NCBI GenBank assembly: GCA_002412705.1
Contig: DHVO01000196.1
Location: forward strand, 1-21,696
Direction of reading: 5' to 3'
Source: Bacteroidales bacterium UBA5206
GTDB lineage: Bacteria; Bacteroidota; Bacteroidia; Bacteroidales; Tenuifilaceae
DNA length: 21,696 nt
Shown here piece after piece: positions 7,928-17,100 of the stretch. Position numbers and translations under genes: made by a program. The number at the start of each line of letters is the position of its first letter. Position 1 is the first letter of the stretch. Below the pieces are notes generated by a model, which was not told the origin of the DNA, ran no database searches, and saw only the letters and a program-made list of their open reading frames with translations.

Positions 7928-8968
7928 ATGAAAAAAATTTACTCATTCAAAACCATTGCAACGCTACTCCTCATAAGCCTCTCAGCCTCAATGTTTGCTC
8001 AAACAGGTAAAGCTGATTTTGAAAAGGTGTTTGAGAAAGAAACTGGAGATAAAGAGAACGTTGCGCGTAAGAATTTTAAAAACGTTAAACGGTTTAGCTA
8101 CTACCCCGATACATTGCCCTCATGGTTTTTCGCCCCTCCACAAGGACTCAAATCAGAAATGTTTGCTGTTGGCATATCCGATCCCGATCAGGATTCCACC
8201 ACGGCCATGAAGCAGGCTTTTCATAGAGCAAAAGCATTGGCCATTCTTTTTGGCAAATCAAAGATGCAGTACTTTAGGGATGTTTACACCTCGGAGCAAC
8301 AAGCAGGTAAGTACACCGATTATAGGCAACGCTTTGATACTTACTTTAAAGTGTCATCAATGGCCGTTGTAAACGACGATTGTTTTACCCTAATCAACTC
8401 CCACTTTACAAGGTACAACGAGGCAGTTGTACTTGTTAAGTACACTCCAGCCCAAAGAGGGAGTAAGCAGGTTGTAGTGCAGGGCAACGCGCTGTTTATT
8501 GAAGCGCAAGTAGAGGATGCCTTTGAGGTGCAAGCCGAGTACGAGATACAAACAGCTATAAACGATATTGGCGGAAAACCAGAAACTACATTCTTCCTAT
8601 TCCGCCAAAAAGGGAATAAAACCTATTCCGAATCCCGATTCCTAAATGCTTACCTTCAATTTCCTGTTTTTGTTTACAAGTACGTTTCGCCAAACTACCC
8701 ATCGGGTAGCCTTCCTTTAATTTGCTACAGCGGGTTATGGAGCCGCTACTCAAGCGAGCTTATGCAAAGCCTAATACTTACAACCGAAACCAATAGGAAA
8801 ACGGTTAAAAACTTAGGACAGCAGTATAATCCAGAAAATGCAAACCTATCCAGAGAGGTTGCTCAGGCCATATCAACTATTTACATTAATGGCATTGAAT
8901 TTGAAAATGACTCGCTACGAGTTAACTTTACGTTCGACAACCTTAACCTAAGTTCCGAAAAACCCTAA
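7928..8968 (+). CDS. Exported LPP20-like protein upstream of a caspase-like gene
   Basis: I choose the ATG at 7928, which gives 346 residues beginning MKKIYSFKTIATLLLISLSA, a signal peptide probably cleaved after MFA at about residue 24. The frame is open upstream only from a TTG at 7859, and that extension would bury the signal peptide. There is no lipobox Cys, so the protein is likely soluble in the periplasm or exported. The first part of the mature protein has the pattern LPSWFFAPPQG followed by FAVGISDPDQDSTTAMKQAF and RAKALA. This resembles LPP20-type envelope proteins of unknown role. The second half is not recognisable. It precedes the caspase-domain gene by 29 bases and is probably co-transcribed with it. 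TACCTTTA at 7815-7822 resembles the Bacteroidota -7 element TAnnTTTG at seven of eight positions, but no -33 TTG is visible. The family call is moderate and no function is known. Confidence 0.72.
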   Translation: MKKIYSFKTIATLLLISLSASMFAQTGKADFEKVFEKETGDKENVARKNFKNVKRFSYYPDTLPSWFFAPPQGLKSEMFAVGISDPDQDSTTAMKQAFHRAKALAILFGKSKMQYFRDVYTSEQQAGKYTDYRQRFDTYFKVSSMAVVNDDCFTLINSHFTRYNEAVVLVKYTPAQRGSKQVVVQGNALFIEAQVEDAFEVQAEYEIQTAINDIGGKPETTFFLFRQKGNKTYSESRFLNAYLQFPVFVYKYVSPNYPSGSLPLICYSGLWSRYSSELMQSLILTTETNRKTVKNLGQQYNPENANLSREVAQAISTIYINGIEFENDSLRVNFTFDNLNLSSEKP

Positions 8969-8997
8969 ACAAGACACAATAAATAAAACCCAAAGCT

Positions 8998-10986
8998 ATG
9001 AATACGGGACGCAAATCAATCCTCTTAGCCCTTGCAATGCTAGTGCTAAGTATGTTCCCAGCCAAAGCGCAGGAAATTATCGATCTAAAAAGCCGCCAGC
9101 TAGGAGATAAAATCAACCTTGAATACTCTATAATTGGCGAAAAGCTAGGTCAGGTGTTTACAGTATCCCCATTCTACTCAACAAACGGCGGAAAAACCTT
9201 TTTGCCAATGAAGAGTGTAACCGGAAACGTTGGCCAACGAGTAATGGGTGGTAAAAACCAAATAGTTATTTGGGATGTTCTAAAGGATGCAAAAGAGCTT
9301 AATGGTGATATAGTGTTTAAGCTGATTGCCGAGAGCAAAACCACAGAGGTAACCCAAGAGTCGTTCAGTAAGGTAAACTTCAAAATAGAAAGCCTCCACA
9401 AAAAAGGCGAAAACCAGCTTGAACTGGTGCTAAACATCACCAACAATGGGCCAACCCGCGACTTAAAGCTTATTAATGGACTTATTACCATAACCGACTT
9501 TAGAAAGCAAAAGTACGATGCGCAGCGCGGTAACCTTGGTGGTGTTGCAGGCAATGAGCGCTACTCCACACCTCAGCGCAAAATTAAAACTGGCGAGAGC
9601 GTAAAGGCCAACTTCACATTTGATAGAATACCATCGGATCTTAACCGTATAATGCGCCTTGATATTGGTGCAGAGCTACTAACCATAGACATTGGACTAG
9701 ACCTTGAAATTGGAAACCTTCAGTTTAGAGATTTGCCTGTAACTGCAGCCAAAACTAACGAGATGAAGGCCGAGGTATCCAAAAAAGTACAAGCACTAAC
9801 ACAACCTGTATTCTATGCCGTTAAAAAGGAGGAGGTAATAAAGCAAGTTGCTGATGTTACCCCACCAACCTTTACCGTTACGGCTCCAGAAAATGTTGTA
9901 CTTATTGGAAGCGAAGCAACTAGAGGAAGACCCTACGCGCAATCAACAATCCTTGCCGACGATAAGCGTAAGCGCTCTGTTAAGGGCGGAGAGCTGGACT
10001 TGGTTGTAACCAATAGCCAGCTTACCGTTAAGGGACTAGCCAAAGACGAAAGCGGCATTTTTGAGGTAAAAGTTAATGGTAAAAACGCATCGGTTAGCAC
10101 AGATGGCAACTTTGAGTCAACTCTGGCTCTTGCCGCTGGAAAAAACGATGTTGTTATTCGCGTTATCGACAACCAAAAGAATAGCGTAGAGAAGAAGTTC
10201 ATTGTTGTTTACGAGGTAAAAGGAAAACCCATTAGCAGTGAGACCGAGGAACTTGACCTTATTTTTGATGAGGACAAGCGTATGCCCCAGTACTACGCTG
10301 TTATTGTTGGTGTAAACGACTACCCCGATACCCAAATTGCCGAGTTAAGCAACCCTATTAGCGATGCGCAAAAGCTTTACAATGTGCTAACCACACGCTA
10401 TACTTTTGATCCCGCTAATGTGGTGTTCATTAAAAACGCCTCGCGCGGACAACTAATTGATGAGCTGGACAGGCTAACCCGCAGAGTATCGAAAAATGAC
10501 AACCTGCTTATTTTCTTTGCAGGTCATGGCTACTGGGATAAGGAGACTGAACTTGGTTACTGGCTTCCAAGCGATGCTAAAGCAAGCAGTACTGCTAACT
10601 GGATGGCTAACAGCCAAATTCGCGACTACATTAGAGCCATAAAATCTAAACATACCCTTCTAATTGCTGATGCCTGCTTTAGTGGAGGAATTTTTAAAAC
10701 CCTAAAAGCCTTTGAAGAGGGATCTGCACCACTAAATAAAGCGTACGATAAGCCTAGCCGTAAAGCAATGACTAGCGGTTCACTAACCGAAGTTCCAGAC
10801 CAAAGCATATTCCTTGAGCAGCTGGTTAAACGCTTATCAGAGAACACCCAGAATTACATCTCGGCAGAGGAAGTATTTAGTAGTATTAGAAACATTGTTA
10901 TGAACAGCAGCCCCACAACTCCACTTTACGGAGATATAAAGGATACTGGAGATGAGGGTGGTGACTTCCTTTTTGTTAAAAAGTAG
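8998..10986 (+). CDS. Exported multidomain protein with C-terminal caspase-like (C14) protease domain
   Basis: The protein has 662 residues and a clear signal peptide, MNTGRKSILLALAMLVLSMF, with likely cleavage at AKA/Q (24/25). The first domain (about 26-115) is a beta-sandwich-like module with STNGGKTFLPMKSVTGNVG and IVIWDVLK, a pattern that recurs in Bacteroidota exported proteins. A charged linker and an Ig/cadherin-like beta domain follow (about 288-406, starting TPPTFTVTAPENV). The C-terminal caspase-fold domain (about 429-662) starts MPQYYAVIVGVNDYP and carries FFAGHGYW with catalytic His510 and LLIADACFSGG with catalytic Cys560. The dyad is intact and correctly spaced, so the enzyme is probably an active cysteine peptidase. 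Asp558 in the DAC motif fits metacaspase-like preference for basic residues, which is an inference. Export is unusual compared with cytoplasmic bacterial caspases. The gene is flanked by two other exported-protein genes in one unit. Confidence 0.88.
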   Translation: MNTGRKSILLALAMLVLSMFPAKAQEIIDLKSRQLGDKINLEYSIIGEKLGQVFTVSPFYSTNGGKTFLPMKSVTGNVGQRVMGGKNQIVIWDVLKDAKELNGDIVFKLIAESKTTEVTQESFSKVNFKIESLHKKGENQLELVLNITNNGPTRDLKLINGLITITDFRKQKYDAQRGNLGGVAGNERYSTPQRKIKTGESVKANFTFDRIPSDLNRIMRLDIGAELLTIDIGLDLEIGNLQFRDLPVTAAKTNEMKAEVSKKVQALTQPVFYAVKKEEVIKQVADVTPPTFTVTAPENVVLIGSEATRGRPYAQSTILADDKRKRSVKGGELDLVVTNSQLTVKGLAKDESGIFEVKVNGKNASVSTDGNFESTLALAAGKNDVVIRVIDNQKNSVEKKFIVVYEVKGKPISSETEELDLIFDEDKRMPQYYAVIVGVNDYPDTQIAELSNPISDAQKLYNVLTTRYTFDPANVVFIKNASRGQLIDELDRLTRRVSKNDNLLIFFAGHGYWDKETELGYWLPSDAKASSTANWMANSQIRDYIRAIKSKHTLLIADACFSGGIFKTLKAFEEGSAPLNKAYDKPSRKAMTSGSLTEVPDQSIFLEQLVKRLSENTQNYISAEEVFSSIRNIVMNSSPTTPLYGDIKDTGDEGGDFLFVKK

Positions 10987-11042
10987 ATAAAAAGCACAAC
11001 ATAGACTCTAAACCACCGTAAAACGAGAAAACGCAAATTACT

Positions 11043-11573
11043 ATGAAAAAATTGCTTACCTCCTTCCTAATCCTAGCTGCAAGCATTTGCCTTTCAAATC
11101 TAAATGCTAATGCACAGGATGATGCAAAGCTTAAAAAGCTTCAGGATAAAGTTGATGCCGCACAGCTAAAAGTTGATCTTGCCGACGCTAAGGTTTATTC
11201 GGCAGACAGCCTAATACAAGCGGGTCAGGTAATGATTGACGAAGCAAGTGCTGAGCTAAAATCGCTATCGGCCGAACAAAAAGAGATTGAGAAAGCATAC
11301 TTTAACGAGAGGAAACCTCTTGATAAACAAATGCGTTCCAACGATAAAGAGGCTGTAAATGAAGCCAAGACCGAAGTAAAGAAATTGGAGGCTCAGTATA
11401 AATTAGATACAAAAGCCTGGAACGATAAATATAAAGTAGCAGTTAAAAAGTACTCTACTGGCGAGAAGATGGTAGAAAAAGGAAAAACTGCACTTAAAAA
11501 AGCAAAAACAACAAAAAAAGAGGCCGAAAAAGCCCTTAAAGATGCCGAGAAAGCCCTTGAGAAAGGCGCTTAG
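11043..11573 (+). CDS. Exported Lys/Ala-rich coiled-coil protein
   Basis: This 176-residue protein begins with the signal peptide MKKLLTSFLILAASICLSNL, probably cleaved at ANA/Q (24/25). Nearly all the rest is predicted helix rich in Ala, Lys, Glu and Asp with heptad-like spacing. The C-terminal third (about 135-176) is strongly basic, with repeated KKAK, KKEAEKALKDAEKALE motifs. I recognise no enzymatic motif or known family, although the plan resembles small periplasmic coiled-coil proteins. It lies 56 bases after the caspase-like gene and just before a strong terminator, so it is the last gene of that unit. Its many lysines would suit a protease that cuts after basic residues, but that is speculative. 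Confidence 0.8.
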   Translation: MKKLLTSFLILAASICLSNLNANAQDDAKLKKLQDKVDAAQLKVDLADAKVYSADSLIQAGQVMIDEASAELKSLSAEQKEIEKAYFNERKPLDKQMRSNDKEAVNEAKTEVKKLEAQYKLDTKAWNDKYKVAVKKYSTGEKMVEKGKTALKKAKTTKKEAEKALKDAEKALEKGA

Positions 11574-11592
11574 TAATAGTTTACTTGAGGTT

Positions 11593-11632
11593 AGAGGCTG
11601 TTGCACGTAAAGTGGGCAGCCTCTCTTTTTTA
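11593..11632 (+). terminator. Intrinsic terminator after the caspase-like operon
   Basis: An 8-bp stem, agaggctg (11593-11600) with cagcctct (11617-11624), has a 16-base loop and is followed by a T-rich tract (11626-11632). It starts 20 bases after the coiled-coil gene, which supports the three exported-protein genes ending as one transcript. Confidence 0.8.
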
Positions 11633-11634
11633 TT

Positions 11635-11960
11635 GTTTTGCACCAGCCAAATGTGATGTTGGCCGTGTTTCGTATTTCGTGCTTGGTGATTTATACCCAG
11701 ACTAAAAATCAGAAACCATTAATCTCATCTTGGGGCAGTTTTCAAGTTTCTGAATCTCATATTTTGAACTTTAAACCTTGAACACCAACCTTCACCCATA
11801 AATTCTAACCTTTCCACACAAGCACATCCGAATTAGCTAAACTATTGCTATTTTGGGCAATCATAAAGAGTAATATTTCAGTTTAAGCGGCGCAAACTGT
11901 TATGTCCGAAACGGGAATGCCGTAAGTGAAATAATATCGGACACCATAAATCCTATTTTA
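11635..11960. other. Intergenic leader before the peptide transporter, with nested hairpin
   Basis: No coding sequence is supported in this AT-rich gap. Near its end is a two-tier dyad. An outer 7-bp stem, tgtccga (11903-11909) with tcggaca (11937-11943), encloses a small hairpin, acgg (11911-11914) with ccgt (11920-11923). It ends 17 bases before the transporter ATG, where it could affect translation or be an operator. The inner hairpin shares the word aatgccgt with the hairpin before era. The stretch around 11665-11685 (gtgtttcgtatttcgtg) looks like decayed intergenic repeat sequence. Confidence 0.4.
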
Positions 11961-13250
11961 ATGGAAAAGAAGAAAAGTGGAATAAAATCATTCTCCAAGA
12001 ATTTCTGGACAGTGATAGTAATGGAGTTTTTTGAGCGAGGGTCTTACTACGGCGTTATGTCTATCCTATCGGTTTACCTAGTATTAGACATATCGCAAGG
12101 AGGACTTGGTTTTTCGAAAGAGAGCGTCGGAGTGATTAAAAGCGTAATCACGCCGCTACTCTACTTCCTTCCCATTCTTTCGGGTGCCATTGCCGACCAG
12201 TTTGGATATAAGAAAACCCTCACCTTTGCCTTTGTGGTAATGAGCTTAGGCTATTTTCTAACCAGCATTAGCACGGAGTACCTTCATGTATTCCTTAGCC
12301 TTATGCTAATGGTTACTGGCGCAGGTTTCTTTAAGCCAATAATTTCGGGTACAATAGCCCGCACTACCGACGAAAGCAACTCTTCGCTTGGTTTTGGAAT
12401 CTTTTACTGGACCATTAATCTAGGTGCATTTCTTGTACCCCTTATACTTATCCCCTACTTAAAGGGAATAGGCTGGAACTATATTTTCCTTATGGCTGCT
12501 GTTGGTACTGGCTGGTTAATACTACTAAACCTATTTGTTTACCAGGAGCCAGAAAGGCCTCAGACGCAAAAGTCTATTTTTGAGGTGTTCAAGGGGATTG
12601 CTTTAGTTATTAAGGATTTCCGATTTATTATTATGATTGCCATTTACTCCTGCTTCTGGATTCTATACTTCCAGATGTTCGATACGGTTTTATGGTACCT
12701 AACCGAATACATGGACATGGCTCCAGTAAACAGCGCAGTAAATTCTGTTCTTGCACTGTTCACTGAGAATCCTTCGTGGAAGTTTGAGGCGGAACACGTA
12801 ACTGTTATAAATGCAGGAACAATTATTCTTTTACAGCTTATTATATCAAGCATTGTAAAGAATACCAAAGCATTACCCACAATGATATTTGGTATAGCAC
12901 TAGGTACTATTGGTATGGGAATTCTGGCCATATCAACACACGCTTGGGTTTTTATGGCAGGTATCATGATTTTTTCTATTGGCGAGATGACCGCTCACCC
13001 CAAGTTCATATCGTACGTTGGGCTAATTGCTCCTCCCGATAAAAAAGCGCTTTACCTTGGCTATAGCTTTCTTTACGGTGTAATAGGCAGCGGTATTGGA
13101 GGCGTTCTTGGTGCATACACCTATGTTAAGTTTGTAACCGAAATGGGCCGTCCTGGGCTTCTTTGGTTCATGTTTAGCATGATTGGTGTTGCCACCATTA
13201 TTGGGCTACTGCTATTTAATAAGTACTTAGCACCCAAAAAGGATGTTTAA
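11961..13250 (+). CDS. POT/PTR2-family proton-coupled peptide transporter
   Basis: This 429-residue MFS-fold inner-membrane protein belongs to the proton-dependent oligopeptide transporter (POT) group, which imports di- and tripeptides using the proton gradient. The key family motif ExxERFxYYG appears as EFFERGSYYG (22-31), with Gly in place of the usual Phe. The first MFS cytoplasmic loop motif follows as GAIADQFGYKK (75-85). About 12 hydrophobic helices can be traced, with a longer polar insertion near residues 240-275. The start MEKKKSGIKSF places the ExxER motif in the first helix as expected. It stands alone between a terminator on the left and a strong bidirectional terminator on the right. 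Substrate assignment rests on the motif only. Confidence 0.85.
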   Translation: MEKKKSGIKSFSKNFWTVIVMEFFERGSYYGVMSILSVYLVLDISQGGLGFSKESVGVIKSVITPLLYFLPILSGAIADQFGYKKTLTFAFVVMSLGYFLTSISTEYLHVFLSLMLMVTGAGFFKPIISGTIARTTDESNSSLGFGIFYWTINLGAFLVPLILIPYLKGIGWNYIFLMAAVGTGWLILLNLFVYQEPERPQTQKSIFEVFKGIALVIKDFRFIIMIAIYSCFWILYFQMFDTVLWYLTEYMDMAPVNSAVNSVLALFTENPSWKFEAEHVTVINAGTIILLQLIISSIVKNTKALPTMIFGIALGTIGMGILAISTHAWVFMAGIMIFSIGEMTAHPKFISYVGLIAPPDKKALYLGYSFLYGVIGSGIGGVLGAYTYVKFVTEMGRPGLLWFMFSMIGVATIIGLLLFNKYLAPKKDV

Positions 13251-13261
13251 GACCCTTGTAT

Positions 13262-13302
13262 AAAATAACAAAAGCCGCTATATAAGCGGCTTTTGTTATT
13301 TT
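13262..13302. terminator. Bidirectional intrinsic terminator between convergent genes
   Basis: A perfect 18-bp stem (13262-13279 with 13285-13302) surrounds a 5-base loop. Its core is agccgct/agcggct, with A-rich and T-rich flanks on both sides, so a U-tract forms in either direction. It lies 12 bases after the transporter stop and 18 bases before the stop side of the convergent hydrolase gene, so it serves both. Confidence 0.93.
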
Positions 13303-13320
13303 TATTGCAACAAAAAGTAT

Positions 13321-14106
13321 CTAGTAACAAAGCACAAATCCGCTCTTTAAGGGCTGCTTTCCGTACTTTGCAAAGAATTGTGCCGACACTTCAAAAGATG
13401 TACAATGCGAGGGTACAACCTCTTGCACTCCCAGGGTTTCTAAATGCTCTATGGTTTGGTAGTACTGCTCATCCAGCTTATCGAGATGAAAACCACCAAC
13501 TACCGCTCTTACTCGGTTATCGCCTGTAACCTTAATAGCATAATCAACAATATTGCAAATACCCGAATGGGAACATCCCGATACCACAACGATACCCTTA
13601 GGCGTTTTTATGGCTATAGCAGAGTCATCAGAAATGAAATCGGGGGACATATCGGTAAAGGCAAAGTCCGTGGTTTGGCTCTCAAAGCTATTTAGCCTTG
13701 GTATCTCTCCAAGAAAAACCATTTGCTCCGAAAGCCACACTGGCTCAGCACTTAGGTGCATGTTAAACTTTTCGGCAGCTTCGGAACGGGTAATGGGAAT
13801 GCCCACTGGGTTGCCGCTACGCTTGCTTATGCGGGACACAAAAATATTTGGATGTGCTACTAACGTTAACCCCGAGGATAAATGCACCAACCCGTTACCA
13901 TGATCCCAATGCCCGTGGCTAAGCACAACATAGTTGGATTTGGCAGTATCAATACCTAATTTCTTAGCGTTTTGCAGAAATAGGTCGGAACTACCGGTGT
14001 CTAGTAGAACGTCGGTATCGGCACTAATAAAGTACGATAACCCATGCTCTGCCTTGAAGCTACGCCCAGCAATATTATCAACAAGCACACTAATTTTAAC
14101 TGTCAT
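13321..14106 (-). CDS. Metallo-beta-lactamase-fold hydrolase
   Basis: I choose the ATG at 14104-14106, giving 261 residues beginning MTVKISVLVDN, because homologues begin their first beta strand here. The frame is open upstream to 14184, but that stretch is antisense-like sequence inside the kinase gene. The metal-binding motif is SHGHWDHGNG with His64, His66, Asp68 and His69. Further likely ligands are His180 in GCSHSG and His207 in GGFHL, followed by a C-terminal PSHCT. This matches a branch of the superfamily often annotated as dihydropterin-ribofuranosyl-aminobenzene-phosphate synthase-like, but I do not claim that reaction. The gene starts within the last 11 bases of the histidine kinase gene (14096-14106), so the two should be translationally coupled. 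Confidence 0.88.
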   Translation of the reverse strand: MTVKISVLVDNIAGRSFKAEHGLSYFISADTDVLLDTGSSDLFLQNAKKLGIDTAKSNYVVLSHGHWDHGNGLVHLSSGLTLVAHPNIFVSRISKRSGNPVGIPITRSEAAEKFNMHLSAEPVWLSEQMVFLGEIPRLNSFESQTTDFAFTDMSPDFISDDSAIAIKTPKGIVVVSGCSHSGICNIVDYAIKVTGDNRVRAVVGGFHLDKLDEQYYQTIEHLETLGVQEVVPSHCTSFEVSAQFFAKYGKQPLKSGFVLCY

Positions 14107-17100
14107 ATTCGTCTCCTTTATAAACGGGTAATTCAATGGTAAATGTGGTTTTGCGCACTTCCGATTGAAATGATATTCTACCACCTACTCCCTCAATAAT
14201 TCCTTTTGATATAGCTAAACCCAACCCTGTTCCCGACGATTTTGTGGTAAAATTGGGACTAAATATCTTAGGCTGTAGCTCAACGGGTATTCCGCTTCCA
14301 TTATCGGTAATACGAATAATAACCACGTTGGCATCACTTTCGGTGTCTATTTTTATTACACCCTCCTGCCCCAATGGAATAGATTGCACCGCATTCTTAA
14401 GCAAATTAATAAACACACGAGATAGCTGCTCCCTATCGGCTTTAACCTTGAGAACCTGATTGGGCTGTCGGGTTACCTGTATGGAGATATTCTGATACGC
14501 TGTAAAGATGTGCGCAGCCTCGTCGAGCAGCTTATCTACCTCCACAACATCAAACTTAAGGGCAGGCATTTTTGCAAAGTTAGAAAACTCTGTAGCAATG
14601 GTTGCCAACGTGTTTATTTGCTCAATAAGTGAGGCAGCAAACTTATCAAAGTGCTTATCCCAATCGGGATCTCCTTGTCGGCGGCGCATTGTAAGGTGCT
14701 GCAGGCTCAGCTTAATTGGCGTTAGCGGGTTCTTAATCTCGTGGGCAACTTGTCTGGCCATTTCGCGCCATGCGCTCTCGCGCTGACTCCGAGCTAGCTC
14801 CTCGGCGCTTCGAGCCAAAGCCTCAACCATGCGGTTATACTCCCTTACAAGGCGGCCAACCTCATCGTCGTACTCGTAAAATAGCGGCTCGTTATGCCCC
14901 GATATGTCAACCCGTCTAAGCTTATCACGAATTAGCTCCAAAGGCCTTGATATTTGGTTTGCAACAAATATTGCCACCGATAAAGCAATGAGAATAAGCA
15001 GTGCGTATATGTTAACAAGAACTACAACAATGGAGTATATCTCCCGCTTAAACTCATCCTGCTTGGTAAAATAGGGTAAGTTAACGTATGCAATGGTTTG
15101 GTTTGTGGCATCAATTAGAGGTACGTAAGCCGAGAGGTACGATAGCATGCCAATACGCTCCTTGTTTAGTAACCGCTGGCTCTGTTGGGTTTTCATTTGG
15201 TAAAAGGCAACAGGATCCATGCGCCTACCCAATAGCTGGCGCTCAAATATCTCTGGACGCGACGAGGCTATAAGCACACCAGTAGTATCGTACAGGTTAA
15301 TATCGGCATAAAACACATTGCTAAGGCGTATTAGCCTAAAGGTTATATACTCGGACATGGAGGGATGTATCATGTCGGCATCAACCAAATCGTGATCAAT
15401 CTCTACCATTAACGAGAGTAGCTTCTCGTTTAGCGACTCATAGTTCTTTTTTTCGAAATTCTTAACGCTATACACTATGGTTACTGCCCCAACCATTATT
15501 AGCGAAAGGAGCACAATAATAACTACCACACGCTTTATTTTTCCCCTAAATCCGGTCATGCGTATGGTTAGCTCCAACGGAAAACCAGCAATTAGCAGCT
15601 GAACCACCAGAACAAAAAAGAAGAGGAGCAAAACGTATGCGAAGGAAGCGGTAATGTTAAAAAGATTAACCTTTGGCTTGCTAAGCACAATAACATTATC
15701 GGCATTGGGGCGATACACCACGTGCCCCATATCGTTACTCTTTATATAGCTAAAGGAGGTGGAAGTATCGGTAGTAAAGTTTTCCTCTAAGGGGTAGGAA
15801 AAGCTACCAGTTTGAGCAATCAACCTGCCCTGATGGTACTTTGCAGTAGAATAGTTGCTCATTTGGCTTTTTGATGCCAACTTCCCCTCAAGTAGAAGCT
15901 CGGGATAACCCAAAAACTCGGAGTTAAGCTTTGAGTCCATCTCTATGTAGAGATTAGCCTTTGTAGATTGGTCTAGATAAAAAGTGAATATACCAAGGTA
16001 GCTTATTCTACCCGTTTGGTTGCTCAAGTAATAAAAGTTGGTGCCCCGTATCTGCGTCCCTCTCTCATTGGCCAAATTGGCAAAGAACCCCTCACAACCC
16101 ACCTTGTATCCTGTGTTGTCTAGTATTAGTTCCGAACCTGAAAAACAAACTGTAGCCTGAAAATCAAATTTCTTTAAGTACCCAGAAAAGTACTCCTCGT
16201 TAATATGCGCATACAAATCGAACTCACTCTCTGCAATATTTGATATTAACCGAATTATTGTAGAGTCTTTGGCAACATTTTGCGACACATCCCTTAATAG
16301 CATCTCTGCAACGGGATCGCGCTCTGCGCTTAGGTTAAGCGCAATTACTTTGCGCACCTCAACATCCTTTTGCAAAGCATAGTCGGACACTAAAAAAACC
16401 GAAAGAACTGATATTATACCCGCAAAAAGCACAATGTGCGACGATCTGTAAGTCCATCCTTTTTTGGAAAACCATGCAAGAACAAAAGGCATTATAAGTA
16501 ACAGGGCTATTCCGTATATCGATATAGAAAAATCAATAAGATAAAAAAGAAGCAAAGCCGCAACGATACCCAATAGCGAGTAGCTCACTCTTCCCCACAT
16601 GCCCTTACCGCACCCACAGAAACTTAACCAAAGATGATTTATAAGAAAAGCCGAGCCAAAAAGCAAGCCAATGGCAATGTAGCCAATTAGAGTGTAAACC
16701 GACAAGTCGAATATACGGTAAGCTTCAAAAGTTACAGTAGAATGTAGAATAAGGGATTGGAACAGGTTATCGGTAACAAGTAACAGAAAAGCGCTAGTAA
16801 CCGATAGCGCAATAATAACAAGAGATCTTATTCGTCTTAACGGAATCACCCGCTTAAAACACCTATAGGCTAGGGCAACAATTGCGAACAAAATTATGGC
16901 ATTTAGCACCAAATCGCCCAGCGAAGGGAAAAGCCACGAAAGCGCAAAAACCTCTGGCCCAAATAGGCTCGATCCCGTGTTGTTTGGCCAACCAAGGCTT
17001 AGGTTTGCAAAGCGCAACAGCAGCACTAGTGGCGTAATAGCCCAAAACATCCTAAATCTGTAACGACCTGCTAGCCTAGAAAAGGGTAGAGAGAACAAAA

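Noticed and set aside
8998..10986. Anti-phage defence caspase system (CRISPR- or TPR-associated type)
   Set aside because: The protein is exported and no CRISPR, CHAT/TPR, gasdermin-like or nuclease partner is nearby.
14107..14184. 26-codon N-terminal extension of the metallo-hydrolase
   Set aside because: It lies wholly within the kinase coding sequence and has no hydrolase-like content. The ATG at 14104-14106 starts at the first expected beta strand.
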